A stretch of 64,000 nt of DNA from Nocardioides pinisoli. Its GTDB lineage: Bacteria > Actinomycetota > Actinomycetes > Propionibacteriales > Nocardioidaceae. Where the stretch lies: NCBI RefSeq assembly GCF_024199985.1, contig NZ_JANARS010000007.1, positions 124,001-188,000 of the forward strand, given 5' to 3'. This document shows, piece after piece, positions 38,004-45,993 of this stretch; positions within the stretch are counted from its first letter, which is position 1; every line of letters starts with the position of its first letter. The position numbers were made by a program, and so were the translations under genes. The notes beneath the pieces were generated by a model that saw only the letters and a program-made list of their open reading frames with translations, was not told where the DNA came from and ran no database searches.

Positions 38004-38009
38004 GCGGCG

Positions 38010-38015
38010 AGCCTA
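38010..38015 (-). promoter_or_regulatory. -10 box of membrane protein gene (leaderless)
   Basis: TAGGCT on the minus strand, 6 bases before the ATG at 38003. Confidence 0.55.
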
Positions 38016-38115
38016 GACGCCGCGGCGCGCGGTGGCGGCGAGTGGACAAACTGGCGCGATGTGTCAAATGCCGGGACGAAGTGACCAACCAGTAGCAACC
38101 GCGTCCGCGGCGACC

Positions 38116-38121
38116 TACGCT
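38116..38121 (+). promoter_or_regulatory. -10 box of succinate-semialdehyde dehydrogenase gene
   Basis: TACGCT is 6 bases before the ATG at 38128. The absence of a ribosome-binding site suggests a leaderless message, probably covering the downstream ChoD-type gene as well. Confidence 0.55.
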
Positions 38122-38127
38122 GCAGAG

Positions 38128-39744
38128 ATGAGTGAGCAGACCCCCGCCTCAGGTCCCATCACCGGCGGGCCCGCGGACCCCGAGCACGACGCCACCGCGG
38201 CCTACGGCCTCGACCGCGCGTACGTCGCCAGCCTGACGCGGCGCCTCGTCAGCACCACCGGCGAGACGGTCGCCGTGGCGTCGCCGATCGGCGGCACGCC
38301 GCTCGCGCACGTCCCCCAGTCGAGCACCGCCGACGTGGCCGAGGCGTTCGCCCGGGCCCGCCGGGCGCAGGTGTCGTGGTCGGCCACGTCCCTCGACGAC
38401 CGGGCGGCGGCGCTGCTGCGGCTCCACGACCTGCTGCTCGACCGGCAGGAGGAGCTGATCGACCTCGTGGTGTGGGAGTCGGGCAAGGCCCGCAAGGACG
38501 CCTACCTCGAGGTCGCCCACCTGGCGCTCACCGCGCGCTACTACGCGCGCACGGCCCACGAGCACCTCGACACCCGAAGGGTCGGCGGCATGTTCCCGGT
38601 GCTCACCCGGGCCGAGGTCAACCGCGTTCCGAAGGGCGTCGTGGGCATCATCTCGCCCTGGAACTACCCCCTCACGATGGCGCTCTGCGACGGCATCCCG
38701 GCTCTCCTCGCCGGCAACGCCGTGGTGTCCAAGCCCGACGCGCAGACCGTGCTGACGGCACTGCTCGCCGCGCAGCTCCTCGAGGAGGCCGGCTTCCCGC
38801 CCGAGACGTGGCAGGTGGTCGCCGGGCCCGGTGCCGAGGTCGGGGGCGCGATCGTCGCCCACGCCGACTACGTCTGCTTCACCGGCTCGACCGCCACCGG
38901 CCGGATCATCGCGAAGGGGTGCGCCGAGCGGCTCATCGGCTGCTCGCTCGAGCTCGGCGGCAAGAACCCGATGCTCGTGCTCCGCGACGCCGACGTGTCC
39001 CGGGCCGCCGAGGGCGCCACCCGGGCGGTCTTCTCCAACGCCGGCCAGCTGTGCGTGTCGATGGAGCGCCTCTTCGTCGCCGACCAGGTCTACGACCGCT
39101 TCGTCGACGCCTTCGTCTCGCGCACGCAGGCGATGACCCTCGGCGCCAGCCAGGACTGGTCGGTCGACATCGGCTCGCTGATCTCGCAGGCGCAGCTCGA
39201 CACCGTGACGCGGCACGTCGAGGACGCCGTCGCCAAGGGCGCGCGCGTGCTCACCGGCGGCCGGCACCGGCCCGACCTCGGCCCGTTCGTCTTCGAGCCC
39301 ACCATCCTCGAGGGCGTCTCGGCCGACATGGAGTGCTTCGGCAAGGAGACCTTCGGGCCGGTCGTCTCGCTCTACCGCTTCCACAGCGAGGACGAGGCGG
39401 TCGAGCGCGCCAACGACGGCGCCTACGGCCTCAACGCCTCGGTCTGGACCCGCGACACCGCGCGCGGCCGCGCCCTGGCCCGCCGGATCAGGTGCGGCAC
39501 CGTCAACGTCAACGAGGCCTACGGCGCGACGTTCGGCTCGCTCGGCGCACCGATGGGCGGCATGCGCGAGTCGGGGCTCGGCCGCCGCCAGGGCGCCGAG
39601 GGCATCCACCGCTACACCGAGGCGCAGTCGGTCGCGACCCAGCGGCTGGTCCCGATCGCGCCGATGCTCGGGATGTCGGAGGAGACCAACGCCAAGGTGA
39701 TGACCGGGGCGTTGCGGCTGCTCAACAAGCTGGGCCTGGCATGA
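38128..39744 (+). CDS. gabD: succinate-semialdehyde dehydrogenase
   Basis: This 538-residue aldehyde dehydrogenase superfamily member has the NAD-binding region SPWNYPLTMALCDGIPALLAGN, the general-base motif LELGGKNPM, and the catalytic Cys309 in SNAGQLCVS. The overall sequence, including an N-terminal extension of about 35 residues, fits the GabD2 type, which oxidises succinate semialdehyde to succinate with NADP. Its stop overlaps the start of the ChoD-type gene (ATGA), so the two are coupled. Confidence 0.88.
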   Translation: MSEQTPASGPITGGPADPEHDATAAYGLDRAYVASLTRRLVSTTGETVAVASPIGGTPLAHVPQSSTADVAEAFARARRAQVSWSATSLDDRAAALLRLHDLLLDRQEELIDLVVWESGKARKDAYLEVAHLALTARYYARTAHEHLDTRRVGGMFPVLTRAEVNRVPKGVVGIISPWNYPLTMALCDGIPALLAGNAVVSKPDAQTVLTALLAAQLLEEAGFPPETWQVVAGPGAEVGGAIVAHADYVCFTGSTATGRIIAKGCAERLIGCSLELGGKNPMLVLRDADVSRAAEGATRAVFSNAGQLCVSMERLFVADQVYDRFVDAFVSRTQAMTLGASQDWSVDIGSLISQAQLDTVTRHVEDAVAKGARVLTGGRHRPDLGPFVFEPTILEGVSADMECFGKETFGPVVSLYRFHSEDEAVERANDGAYGLNASVWTRDTARGRALARRIRCGTVNVNEAYGATFGSLGAPMGGMRESGLGRRQGAEGIHRYTEAQSVATQRLVPIAPMLGMSEETNAKVMTGALRLLNKLGLA

Positions 39745-41459
39745 GCACTCCCGGGGCCACCCACTACGACGTCCTCGTCATCGGGTCGGGCTTCGGCGGC
39801 TCGGTCTCGGCGCTGCGGCTGACGGAGAAGGGCTACCGGGTCGGTGTGCTCGAGGCCGGGGCGCGCTTCGAGGACGCCGACTTCCCGGCCACGTCGTTCG
39901 ACGCGAAGAAGTTCCTCTTCGCCCCCGCGCTGGGGATGTACGGCATCCAGCGCATCGACATGGTCAAGGACTGCCTGATCCTCGCGGGCGCCGGCGTGGG
40001 TGGCGGGTCGCTGGTCTACGCCAACACGCTCTACGAGCCGCTCGACGCGTTCTACCGTGACCCGTCGTGGGCCCACATCGCCGACTGGAAGTCCGAGCTC
40101 GCGCCCTACTACGACCAGGCCAAGCGGATGCTGGGCGTCGTCGACAACCCCCGGCACACGCCGGCCGACGAGGTGATGAAGAAGGTCGCCGACCAGATGG
40201 GCGTGGGCGACACCTTCCACCCGACGCCCGTCGGCGTCTTCTTCGGCGGGCCGGACGCGACCGCCGGCGAGGAGGTCCCCGACCCGTTCTTCGGGGGAGC
40301 GGGGCCGGCTCGCAACGCGTGCCTCAACTGCGGCGAGTGCATGACCGGGTGCCGCCACAACGCCAAGAACACCCTCGTCAAGAACTACCTGCACCTCGCC
40401 GAGCAGGCCGGGGCGGTGGTCCACCCGCTGACCACGGTGACCCGTGTCCGACCCCGCGAGGGCGGTGGCTACGAGGTGACCGCCCGCTGGACGAAGGCCA
40501 AGCTGTCGCGTCGTACGGCCACGAAGACCTTCACCGCCGACCAGGTGATCTTCTCGGCCGCCGCGCTCGGCACCCAGAAGCTGCTCCACCAGCTCAAGGG
40601 GGAGGGCGACCTGCCCCACGTCAGCGACCGGCTGGGGGTGCTGACCCGCACCAACTCGGAGGCGATCCTCGGCGCGCTGGCGCCCGACACGTCGACCGAC
40701 TACACCGAGGGCGTCGCGATCACCTCCTCGTGGCACCCCGACGCGGTAACCCACATCGAGCCCTGCCGCTACGGCAAGGGCTCCAACGCGATGGCACTCC
40801 TCCAGACCGTGCTGGCCGACGAGGTCCCGGGGACGCCGCGGACCCGCACGTGGCTCAAGGAGCTGTGGGCGCAGCGGCGCACGGCGTGGGACCTCTTCGA
40901 CTTCCGGCACTGGTCCGAGCGCACGGTGGTCGCCTTGGTGATGCAGACGCTCGACAACTCGATCACCACCAAGGGCGTCAAGGGCCGCTTCGGCTGGCGG
41001 ATGACCTCCGAGCAGGGCCACGGGCTGCCCAACCCGACCTACATCCCGGTGGCCTACGACGCCGTGCGCCGCATGGCCGACGTCATGGGCGGCACGCCGG
41101 GCGGCAACATCGGCGAGCCGTTCGACCGTCCGCTGACCGCGCACTTCATCGGTGGCTGCACCATCGGCGACTCGCCCGAGACCGGGGTCGTCGACCCCTG
41201 GCAGCGACTGTTCGGCCACGAGGGCCTGCACGTCGTGGACGGGTCGGCGGTGTCGGCCAACCTCGGGGTGAACCCCTCGCTGACCATCACCGCCCAGGCG
41301 GAGCGGGCGATGGCCTTCTGGCCCAACAAGGGCGAGGCCGACCCGCGCCCCGCGCTCGGCGCGACCTACCGCCGGCTCGAGCCGGTGGCGCCGAAGAACC
41401 CGGTCGTGCCCGACGCCGCGCCGGGGGCGCTGCGGCTGCCCATCGTCGGCGTCAGCTGA
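39741..41459 (+). CDS. choD: GMC oxidoreductase, ChoD (cholesterol oxidase)-like
   Basis: This 572-residue FAD protein has the N-terminal dinucleotide motif IGSGFGGSVSALRL and the C-terminal HFIGGCTIGDSPE and VNPSLTITAQAERA, which form the active-site and FAD-binding region of the cholesterol-oxidase-like group. Unusual is the ferredoxin-like cluster motif CLNCGECMTGC (Cys194, 197, 200, 204), followed by RHNAKNTL. I recall the same motif in the mycobacterial protein named ChoD. Genuine cholesterol oxidase activity is not certain for this group. Location after guaB3 agrees with the mycobacterial gene order. Confidence 0.85.
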   Translation: MSTPGATHYDVLVIGSGFGGSVSALRLTEKGYRVGVLEAGARFEDADFPATSFDAKKFLFAPALGMYGIQRIDMVKDCLILAGAGVGGGSLVYANTLYEPLDAFYRDPSWAHIADWKSELAPYYDQAKRMLGVVDNPRHTPADEVMKKVADQMGVGDTFHPTPVGVFFGGPDATAGEEVPDPFFGGAGPARNACLNCGECMTGCRHNAKNTLVKNYLHLAEQAGAVVHPLTTVTRVRPREGGGYEVTARWTKAKLSRRTATKTFTADQVIFSAAALGTQKLLHQLKGEGDLPHVSDRLGVLTRTNSEAILGALAPDTSTDYTEGVAITSSWHPDAVTHIEPCRYGKGSNAMALLQTVLADEVPGTPRTRTWLKELWAQRRTAWDLFDFRHWSERTVVALVMQTLDNSITTKGVKGRFGWRMTSEQGHGLPNPTYIPVAYDAVRRMADVMGGTPGGNIGEPFDRPLTAHFIGGCTIGDSPETGVVDPWQRLFGHEGLHVVDGSAVSANLGVNPSLTITAQAERAMAFWPNKGEADPRPALGATYRRLEPVAPKNPVVPDAAPGALRLPIVGVS

Positions 41460-41469
41460 CCCGCGAATT

Positions 41470-41485
41470 GGCCCGCGGCCGGGCC
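41470..41485 (+). terminator. compact hairpin after choD-like gene
   Basis: ggcccg (41470-41475) and cgggcc (41480-41485) with a 4-base loop, starting 10 bases after the stop codon. Confidence 0.5.
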
Positions 41486-41519
41486 GTAACCACCCGCCGC
41501 AGGGGTCGTTGGGTCGGGT

Positions 41520-41640
41520 GAGGGGCCCGGCAGTCATGCTCCCTCCCAAGGGCCGGGTCTCTCGTCTCGGCGCTGTTCGCAGTGGCTGGGAGCCAAGCTC
41601 CAGGGCCTGATCACCCTCCCTCCCCGATCGGGCCCTGGGG
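41520..41640 (+). ncRNA. candidate structured RNA: two hairpins with C-rich loops
   Basis: Hairpin one pairs gaggggcccggc (41520-41531) with gccgggtctctc (41552-41563), with two G-U pairs; its loop contains ctccctccc. Hairpin two pairs cagggcctgatc (41601-41612) with gatcgggccctg (41626-41637), extendable outward by three more pairs; its loop reads accctccctcccc. A smaller hairpin ggagc/gctcc lies between them. Both loops are complementary to purine-rich ribosome-binding sites. The design resembles the actinobacterial 6C RNA (two stem-loops with C-rich loops), but the C runs are interrupted by T. It could alternatively be a guaA leader or a double terminator. Confidence 0.45.
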
Positions 41641-41691
41641 CGACTCCCCGGCCGGTCCTCGGGCGGGCGCGGGGACGACGTCGGGCGCCGA

Positions 41692-41697
41692 TAGACT
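41692..41697 (+). promoter_or_regulatory. -10 box of guaA (leaderless)
   Basis: TAGACT, identical to the glmS box, ends 6 bases before the GTG at 41704. If used, guaA is transcribed separately from the hairpin element upstream. Confidence 0.65.
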
Positions 41698-41703
41698 CGC
41701 CGC

Positions 41704-43281
41704 GTGACGCAGCCTGGAGAGCACGACCTGGTCCTCGTCGTCGACTTCGGGGCGCAGTACGCCCAGCTGATCGCGAGGCGGGTGCGCGAGGCACGGGTCT
41801 ACTCCGAGATCGTCCCGCACACCATGCCGGTGGCCGACATGCTCGCCCGCAAGCCGAAGGCGATCATCCTGTCCGGCGGCCCGTCAAGCGTCTACGCCGA
41901 GGGCGCTCCGGGCATCGACGACCACGTCTTCACGGCAGGCGTGCCGGTCTTCGGCATGTGCTACGGCTTCCAGCTCATGGCGAAGGGCCTCGGCGGCGAG
42001 GTCGCCCACACCGGCGCGCGGGAGTACGGGCGTACGCCGGTCTCCGTCTCCGAGCCGGGCACCCTCCTCGAGGGGATCCCGGCCGAGCACAAGGTCTGGA
42101 TGTCGCACGGCGACTCCGTCGCCCGGGCGCCCGAGGGATTCACCGTGCTCGCGTCCACCGAGGACACCCCGGTCGCCGCCTTCGAGGACGTCGGCCGCGG
42201 TCTCGCCGGCGTCCAGTGGCACCCGGAGGTGCTGCACTCCGAGCACGGCCAGAAGGTGCTCGAGCACTTCCTCCACCACATCGCCGGTGCCCGCCAGACG
42301 TGGACGATGCTCAACATCGCCGAGGAGCAGATCGAGCGCGTGCGCGAGCAGATCGGTGACAGCGGCGTCGCGATCTGCGGGCTGTCGGGCGGCGTCGACT
42401 CCGCCGTGGCCGCGGCGATCGTCCAGCGCGCCATCGGCGAGCGACTCCACTGCGTCTTCGTCGACCACGGCCTGCTCCGCGAGGGCGAGGCCGAGCAGGT
42501 CGAGCGCGACTTCGTCGCCGCGACCGGCGTCAACCTCCACGTCTACGACGCGCGCGAGACCTTCCTCGCCGCCCTGGCCGGCGTGACCGACCCGGAGGAG
42601 AAGCGCAAGATCATCGGTCGCGAGTTCATCCGCGCGTTCGAGGCCGCCGAGGTCGAGGTGCTCGGTGAGGCGGCCGAGCACGGCGACAAGGTGGGCTTCC
42701 TCGTGCAGGGCACGCTCTACCCCGACGTCGTGGAGTCCGGAGGCGGTGCCGGCACCTCCAACATCAAGTCGCACCACAACGTGGGCGGCCTGCCCGAGGA
42801 CCTCGAGTTCGAGCTGGTCGAGCCGCTGCGCACGCTCTTCAAGGACGAGGTCCGCCTCGTCGGCGAGCAGCTGGGCCTGCCGGCCGAGATGGTGTGGCGC
42901 CAGCCCTTCCCCGGCCCGGGCCTCGGCATCCGCATCATCGGCGAGGTCACGGCCGACCGCCTCGACATCCTGCGCCGCGCCGACGCCATCGCCCGCCAGG
43001 AGCTCACCCGCGCCGGGCTCGACCGCGACATCTGGCAGATGCCGGTCGTGCTGCTCGCCGACGTACGCTCCGTCGGCGTGCAGGGTGACGGCCGCACCTA
43101 CGGCCACCCCGTCGTGATCCGCCCGGTCACCTCCGAGGACGCGATGACCGCCGACTGGGCCCGCCTGCCCTACGAGGTGATGGAGCGCATCTCCACGCGC
43201 ATCACCAACGAGGTGGCCGAGGTCAACCGGGTCACCCTCGACATCACCTCCAAGCCCCCGGGCACCATCGAGTGGGAGTGA
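41704..43281 (+). CDS. guaA: GMP synthase (glutamine-hydrolysing)
   Basis: This enzyme amidates XMP to GMP. The 525-residue protein has the class I glutaminase domain ([13 protein letters not shown], catalytic Cys in [10 protein letters not shown], His-Pro-Glu in VQWHPEV), the ATP-pyrophosphatase P-loop [13 protein letters not shown], and the dimerisation domain ending in [13 protein letters not shown]. Together with guaB it completes the guanine branch, while the purine catabolic genes downstream run in the opposite metabolic direction. Confidence 0.98.
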   Translation: MTQPGEHDLVLVVDFGAQYAQLIARRVREARVYSEIVPHTMPVADMLARKPKAIILSGGPSSVYAEGAPGIDDHVFTAGVPVFGMCYGFQLMAKGLGGEVAHTGAREYGRTPVSVSEPGTLLEGIPAEHKVWMSHGDSVARAPEGFTVLASTEDTPVAAFEDVGRGLAGVQWHPEVLHSEHGQKVLEHFLHHIAGARQTWTMLNIAEEQIERVREQIGDSGVAICGLSGGVDSAVAAAIVQRAIGERLHCVFVDHGLLREGEAEQVERDFVAATGVNLHVYDARETFLAALAGVTDPEEKRKIIGREFIRAFEAAEVEVLGEAAEHGDKVGFLVQGTLYPDVVESGGGAGTSNIKSHHNVGGLPEDLEFELVEPLRTLFKDEVRLVGEQLGLPAEMVWRQPFPGPGLGIRIIGEVTADRLDILRRADAIARQELTRAGLDRDIWQMPVVLLADVRSVGVQGDGRTYGHPVVIRPVTSEDAMTADWARLPYEVMERISTRITNEVAEVNRVTLDITSKPPGTIEWE

Positions 43282-43369
43282 GCTCCGGCTCGCTGCGACG
43301 ACGGTCCGCGCTGGCCAAGGTGGGCGCACTGAGCAGCGAGGTGGACGGGCGCCACCAGCGACGTTCGGG

Positions 43370-43418
43370 GGTCTCGATACGCCCGCTCGTTCCTCGCGGG
43401 CTACTCGACCAGCGAGGA
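43370..43418. repeat. dispersed palindromic intergenic element
   Basis: The stretch begins ggtctcgatacg and ends ctactcgaccagcgagg, with an inner palindrome gcccgc (43382-43387) / gcgggc (43397-43402). From memory, elements with the same ends (ggtctcgatacg... and ...ctcgaccagcg) are scattered between genes in Nocardioides genomes, like REP sequences. Only one copy with these ends is in this window. It lies downstream of guaA. The rest of 43282-43448 has nothing recognisable. Confidence 0.55.
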
Positions 43419-43448
43419 GCCGGCCCTGCTGAGGTCTAGGGTCGCGAC

Positions 43449-43832
43449 ATGCCGCGTGCCGTGCACCACCTGGACCTGTGGGTCGACGACGTCGACAGGG
43501 CCGAGGGGGAGTGGGGGTGGTTGCTGGGCGCGTGCGGGTGGCAGCGGGAGGAGGGTCTGCGGTCGTGGGCGCACCCCGACGGCACCTACGTCTTCATGGA
43601 GCACTCGCCCGACCAGCACGGCACCCACGACCGGCTGCGACCCGGGGTCAACCACCTCGCGCTCACCGTCGACACCCGGGCCGAGCTCGACCGGGTGCGC
43701 GCGGAGTCGACCGAGCACGGCTGGCACGAGCTGTACGCCCACCGCTACCCGCACGCCGGCGGCGAGCAGCACGTCGCGCTCTACGTGGAGTCGAGCGAGG
43801 GCTTCGAGGTGGAGATCGTCGTCACAGCGTGA
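43449..43832 (+). CDS. VOC superfamily protein (glyoxalase/bleomycin-resistance fold)
   Basis: This is a 127-residue single-unit vicinal-oxygen-chelate protein. Possible metal ligands are His in AVHHLDLWV, the His of VNHLALTV, and a Glu in EGFEVEIVV. Dimerisation would be needed to form the site. The substrate is unknown. It opens the plus-strand run leading into the purine island but has its own start without a ribosome-binding site, so it may not belong to it functionally. Confidence 0.82.
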   Translation: MPRAVHHLDLWVDDVDRAEGEWGWLLGACGWQREEGLRSWAHPDGTYVFMEHSPDQHGTHDRLRPGVNHLALTVDTRAELDRVRAESTEHGWHELYAHRYPHAGGEQHVALYVESSEGFEVEIVVTA

Positions 43833-43870
43833 CCCACCGAGGGGTGGTCGCGCCGGAGCGGGGAGGGGTC

Positions 43871-43876
43871 TAGGTT
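43871..43876 (+). promoter_or_regulatory. possible -10 box of the symporter gene
   Basis: TAGGTT lies about 60 bases before the GTG at 43938, whose gggagg site indicates a leadered message. It is the best promoter candidate in the 105-base spacer. Confidence 0.4.
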
Positions 43877-43937
43877 TCTGGGTGGCCCATCTGGGCCGCT
43901 GCGCAACTGAATCACTGCCGATCCTCGGGAGGCTCGC

Positions 43938-45650
43938 GTGTCGGACACGCTGATCGACGCGAACTGGCTGGACTACCTGCTGGTCGCCATCTACTTCGGC
44001 TTCGTGCTCGGCATCGGCGTGATGGCCCGGCGATCCGTCTCGGACTCGATCGACTTCTTCCTCTCCGGGCGCTCGCTCCCGGCCTGGGTGACCGGCCTGG
44101 CGTTCATCTCCGCCAACCTCGGCGCCGTCGAGATCATGGGCATGTCGGCCAACGGCGCCGAGCTCGGCCTGCCGACCTTCCACTACTTCTGGGTCGGCGC
44201 GGTCCCGGCGATGCTGTTCCTCGGCGTCGTGATGATGCCGTTCTACTACGGGTCGAAGGTCCGCTCGGTGCCGGAGTTCATGTTCCGACGGTTCGGCACC
44301 GGCGCCCACCTGGTCAACGCCATCAGCTTCGCGGTCGCGCAGCTGCTGATCGCGGGCGTCAACCTCGCCCTCCTGGCGGGGATCGTGCGAGCCCTGCTCG
44401 GCTGGCCGATCTGGGTCTCGCTGATCGTGGCGGGCGCCGTGGTCCTGTCCTACATCACCCTGGGCGGACTGAGCGCGGCGATCTACAACGAGGTGCTGCA
44501 GTTCTTCGTCATCGTGGCCTCGCTGGTCCCGCTCACCCTGATCGGCCTGCACCGCGTCGGCGGCTGGGACGGACTGACCGACAAGATCACCGCCGCCTCG
44601 GCGGGCGCGGCCTCCGCCTCCGAGGCGCCACCAGCGGCTGACCAGCTCAACGCCTGGCCGGGCCAGGCGCTCTCCGGCTTCGACTCCCCGCTCCTGTCGG
44701 TCATCGGCATCGTGTTCGGGCTCGGCTTCGTGCTGTCGTTCGGCTACTGGACGACCAACTTCGTCGAGGTGCAGCGCGCGATGGCCTCCGACTCCATCTC
44801 CGCGGCCCGCAAGACCCCGATCATCGGTTCGTTCCCCAAGATGTTCGTGCCCTTCATCGTCATCGTGCCGGGCATGATCTCAGCGGTCCTGGTCAAGGAG
44901 ATGATCGACCTCAAGAACGGCGGCAGCCCCGAGGGCGGCGCCTCCGGGGAGGGGGTCGCCTACAACGACGCGCTGCTGCTCCTGATGCGCGACGTCCTGC
45001 CCAACGGCCTCCTGGGTCTCGCGATCGCCGGCCTGCTCGCCGCCTTCATGGCCGGCATGGCGGCCAACATCTCCGCCTTCAACACGGTGTTCTCCTACGA
45101 CCTGTGGCAGCGCTACATCCGCAAGGACCACTCCGACGACTACTACCTGCGCATCGGCCGGCTCGCCACCGTGGCCGCCACGGTCATCGCGATCTTCACC
45201 GCCCAGATCGCGCTCGGCTACGACAACGTCATGAACTACCTCCAGACGCTGTTCGGGTTCTTCAACGCCCCGCTGTTCGCGACGTTCATCCTCGGCATGT
45301 TCTGGAAGCGGATGACCCCGACCGCCGGCTGGGTGGGCCTCGTGGCGGGCACGCTGTCGGCCATCGCGGTCGACCGCACCGCGGCGGCCGGTGTCTTCGA
45401 GCTCTCGGGCCAGGGGGTTGCGTTCCTCGCGGCCTCGGTCGCCTTCGTCGTGGACATCGTGCTGAGCGTCGTGGTCTCGCTGGTGACCAAGCCCAAGCCC
45501 GCCTCCGAGCTCAAGGGCCTCGTCTACTCCGAGACGCCGCGCGAGGACCGCACAGACCCGCACGAGGCGTCCTACCCGTGGTACCGCCGTACGATCCCGC
45601 TCGCCAGCATCTCGCTCGCGATGGTCATCGTCCTCAACTTCGCCTTCTGA
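43938..45650 (+). CDS. sodium:solute symporter family transporter
   Basis: This 570-residue membrane protein has about thirteen hydrophobic segments and the SSS-family pattern: LDYLLVAIYFGFVLGIGVMARR at the N-terminus, then DFFLSGRSLPAWVTGLAFISANLGAVE-like segments. An Ala/Ser-rich loop near residues 220-245 is variable. Location directly before the uricase operon suggests uptake of a purine, allantoin or related solute, but many SSS members carry sugars or carboxylates, so the substrate is inference. RBS gggagg precedes the GTG. A small membrane protein gene follows after 11 bases. Confidence 0.88.
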   Translation: MSDTLIDANWLDYLLVAIYFGFVLGIGVMARRSVSDSIDFFLSGRSLPAWVTGLAFISANLGAVEIMGMSANGAELGLPTFHYFWVGAVPAMLFLGVVMMPFYYGSKVRSVPEFMFRRFGTGAHLVNAISFAVAQLLIAGVNLALLAGIVRALLGWPIWVSLIVAGAVVLSYITLGGLSAAIYNEVLQFFVIVASLVPLTLIGLHRVGGWDGLTDKITAASAGAASASEAPPAADQLNAWPGQALSGFDSPLLSVIGIVFGLGFVLSFGYWTTNFVEVQRAMASDSISAARKTPIIGSFPKMFVPFIVIVPGMISAVLVKEMIDLKNGGSPEGGASGEGVAYNDALLLLMRDVLPNGLLGLAIAGLLAAFMAGMAANISAFNTVFSYDLWQRYIRKDHSDDYYLRIGRLATVAATVIAIFTAQIALGYDNVMNYLQTLFGFFNAPLFATFILGMFWKRMTPTAGWVGLVAGTLSAIAVDRTAAAGVFELSGQGVAFLAASVAFVVDIVLSVVVSLVTKPKPASELKGLVYSETPREDRTDPHEASYPWYRRTIPLASISLAMVIVLNFAF

Positions 45651-45661
45651 GAGGGGCCAGC

Positions 45662-45973
45662 ATGACCGAGAAGTCCGAGACGGCAGCGGCTCCGCACAAG
45701 GCCGGTGCGTTCGACATCCGCAACATCATCGGCGCCCTCCTGGGTATCTACGGCGTGATCCTCGCGCTCGCCGGGCTGCTGGGCGAGCACGAGCCGGAGA
45801 AGACCGGGGGCGTCAACGCCAACCTGTGGACCGGGCTGGCGCTGGTCGTCGTCGCCCTGGGCTTCATCGGCTGGGCACGCTGGCGGCCGGTCGTCGTGCC
45901 GGATGACTTCGACCGGCCCGACGACGACCCGACCCGCCCGGCCCCGCAGCGGAAGCGCCCCCCGTCGCACTGA
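45662..45973 (+). CDS. small two-helix membrane protein linked to the symporter
   Basis: This 103-residue protein has two hydrophobic segments (about residues 22-40, IIGALLGIYGVILALAGLL, and 54-71, LWTGLALVVVALGFIGWA) and a hydrophilic Pro/Asp/Arg-rich C-terminus. It is 11 bases after the symporter and certainly co-transcribed with it. By analogy with small subunits of other transporters it may stabilise or regulate the symporter; that is inference. I do not recognise a named family. Confidence 0.78.
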   Translation: MTEKSETAAAPHKAGAFDIRNIIGALLGIYGVILALAGLLGEHEPEKTGGVNANLWTGLALVVVALGFIGWARWRPVVVPDDFDRPDDDPTRPAPQRKRPPSH

Positions 45974-45981
45974 CCCGGGTC

Positions 45982-45987
45982 TAGGGT
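45982..45987 (+). promoter_or_regulatory. -10 box of the uricase operon (leaderless)
   Basis: TAGGGT is 6 bases before the ATG at 45994. It would start a transcript covering the aldolase, uricase and later catabolic genes. Confidence 0.55.
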
Positions 45988-45993
45988 CTGCGC

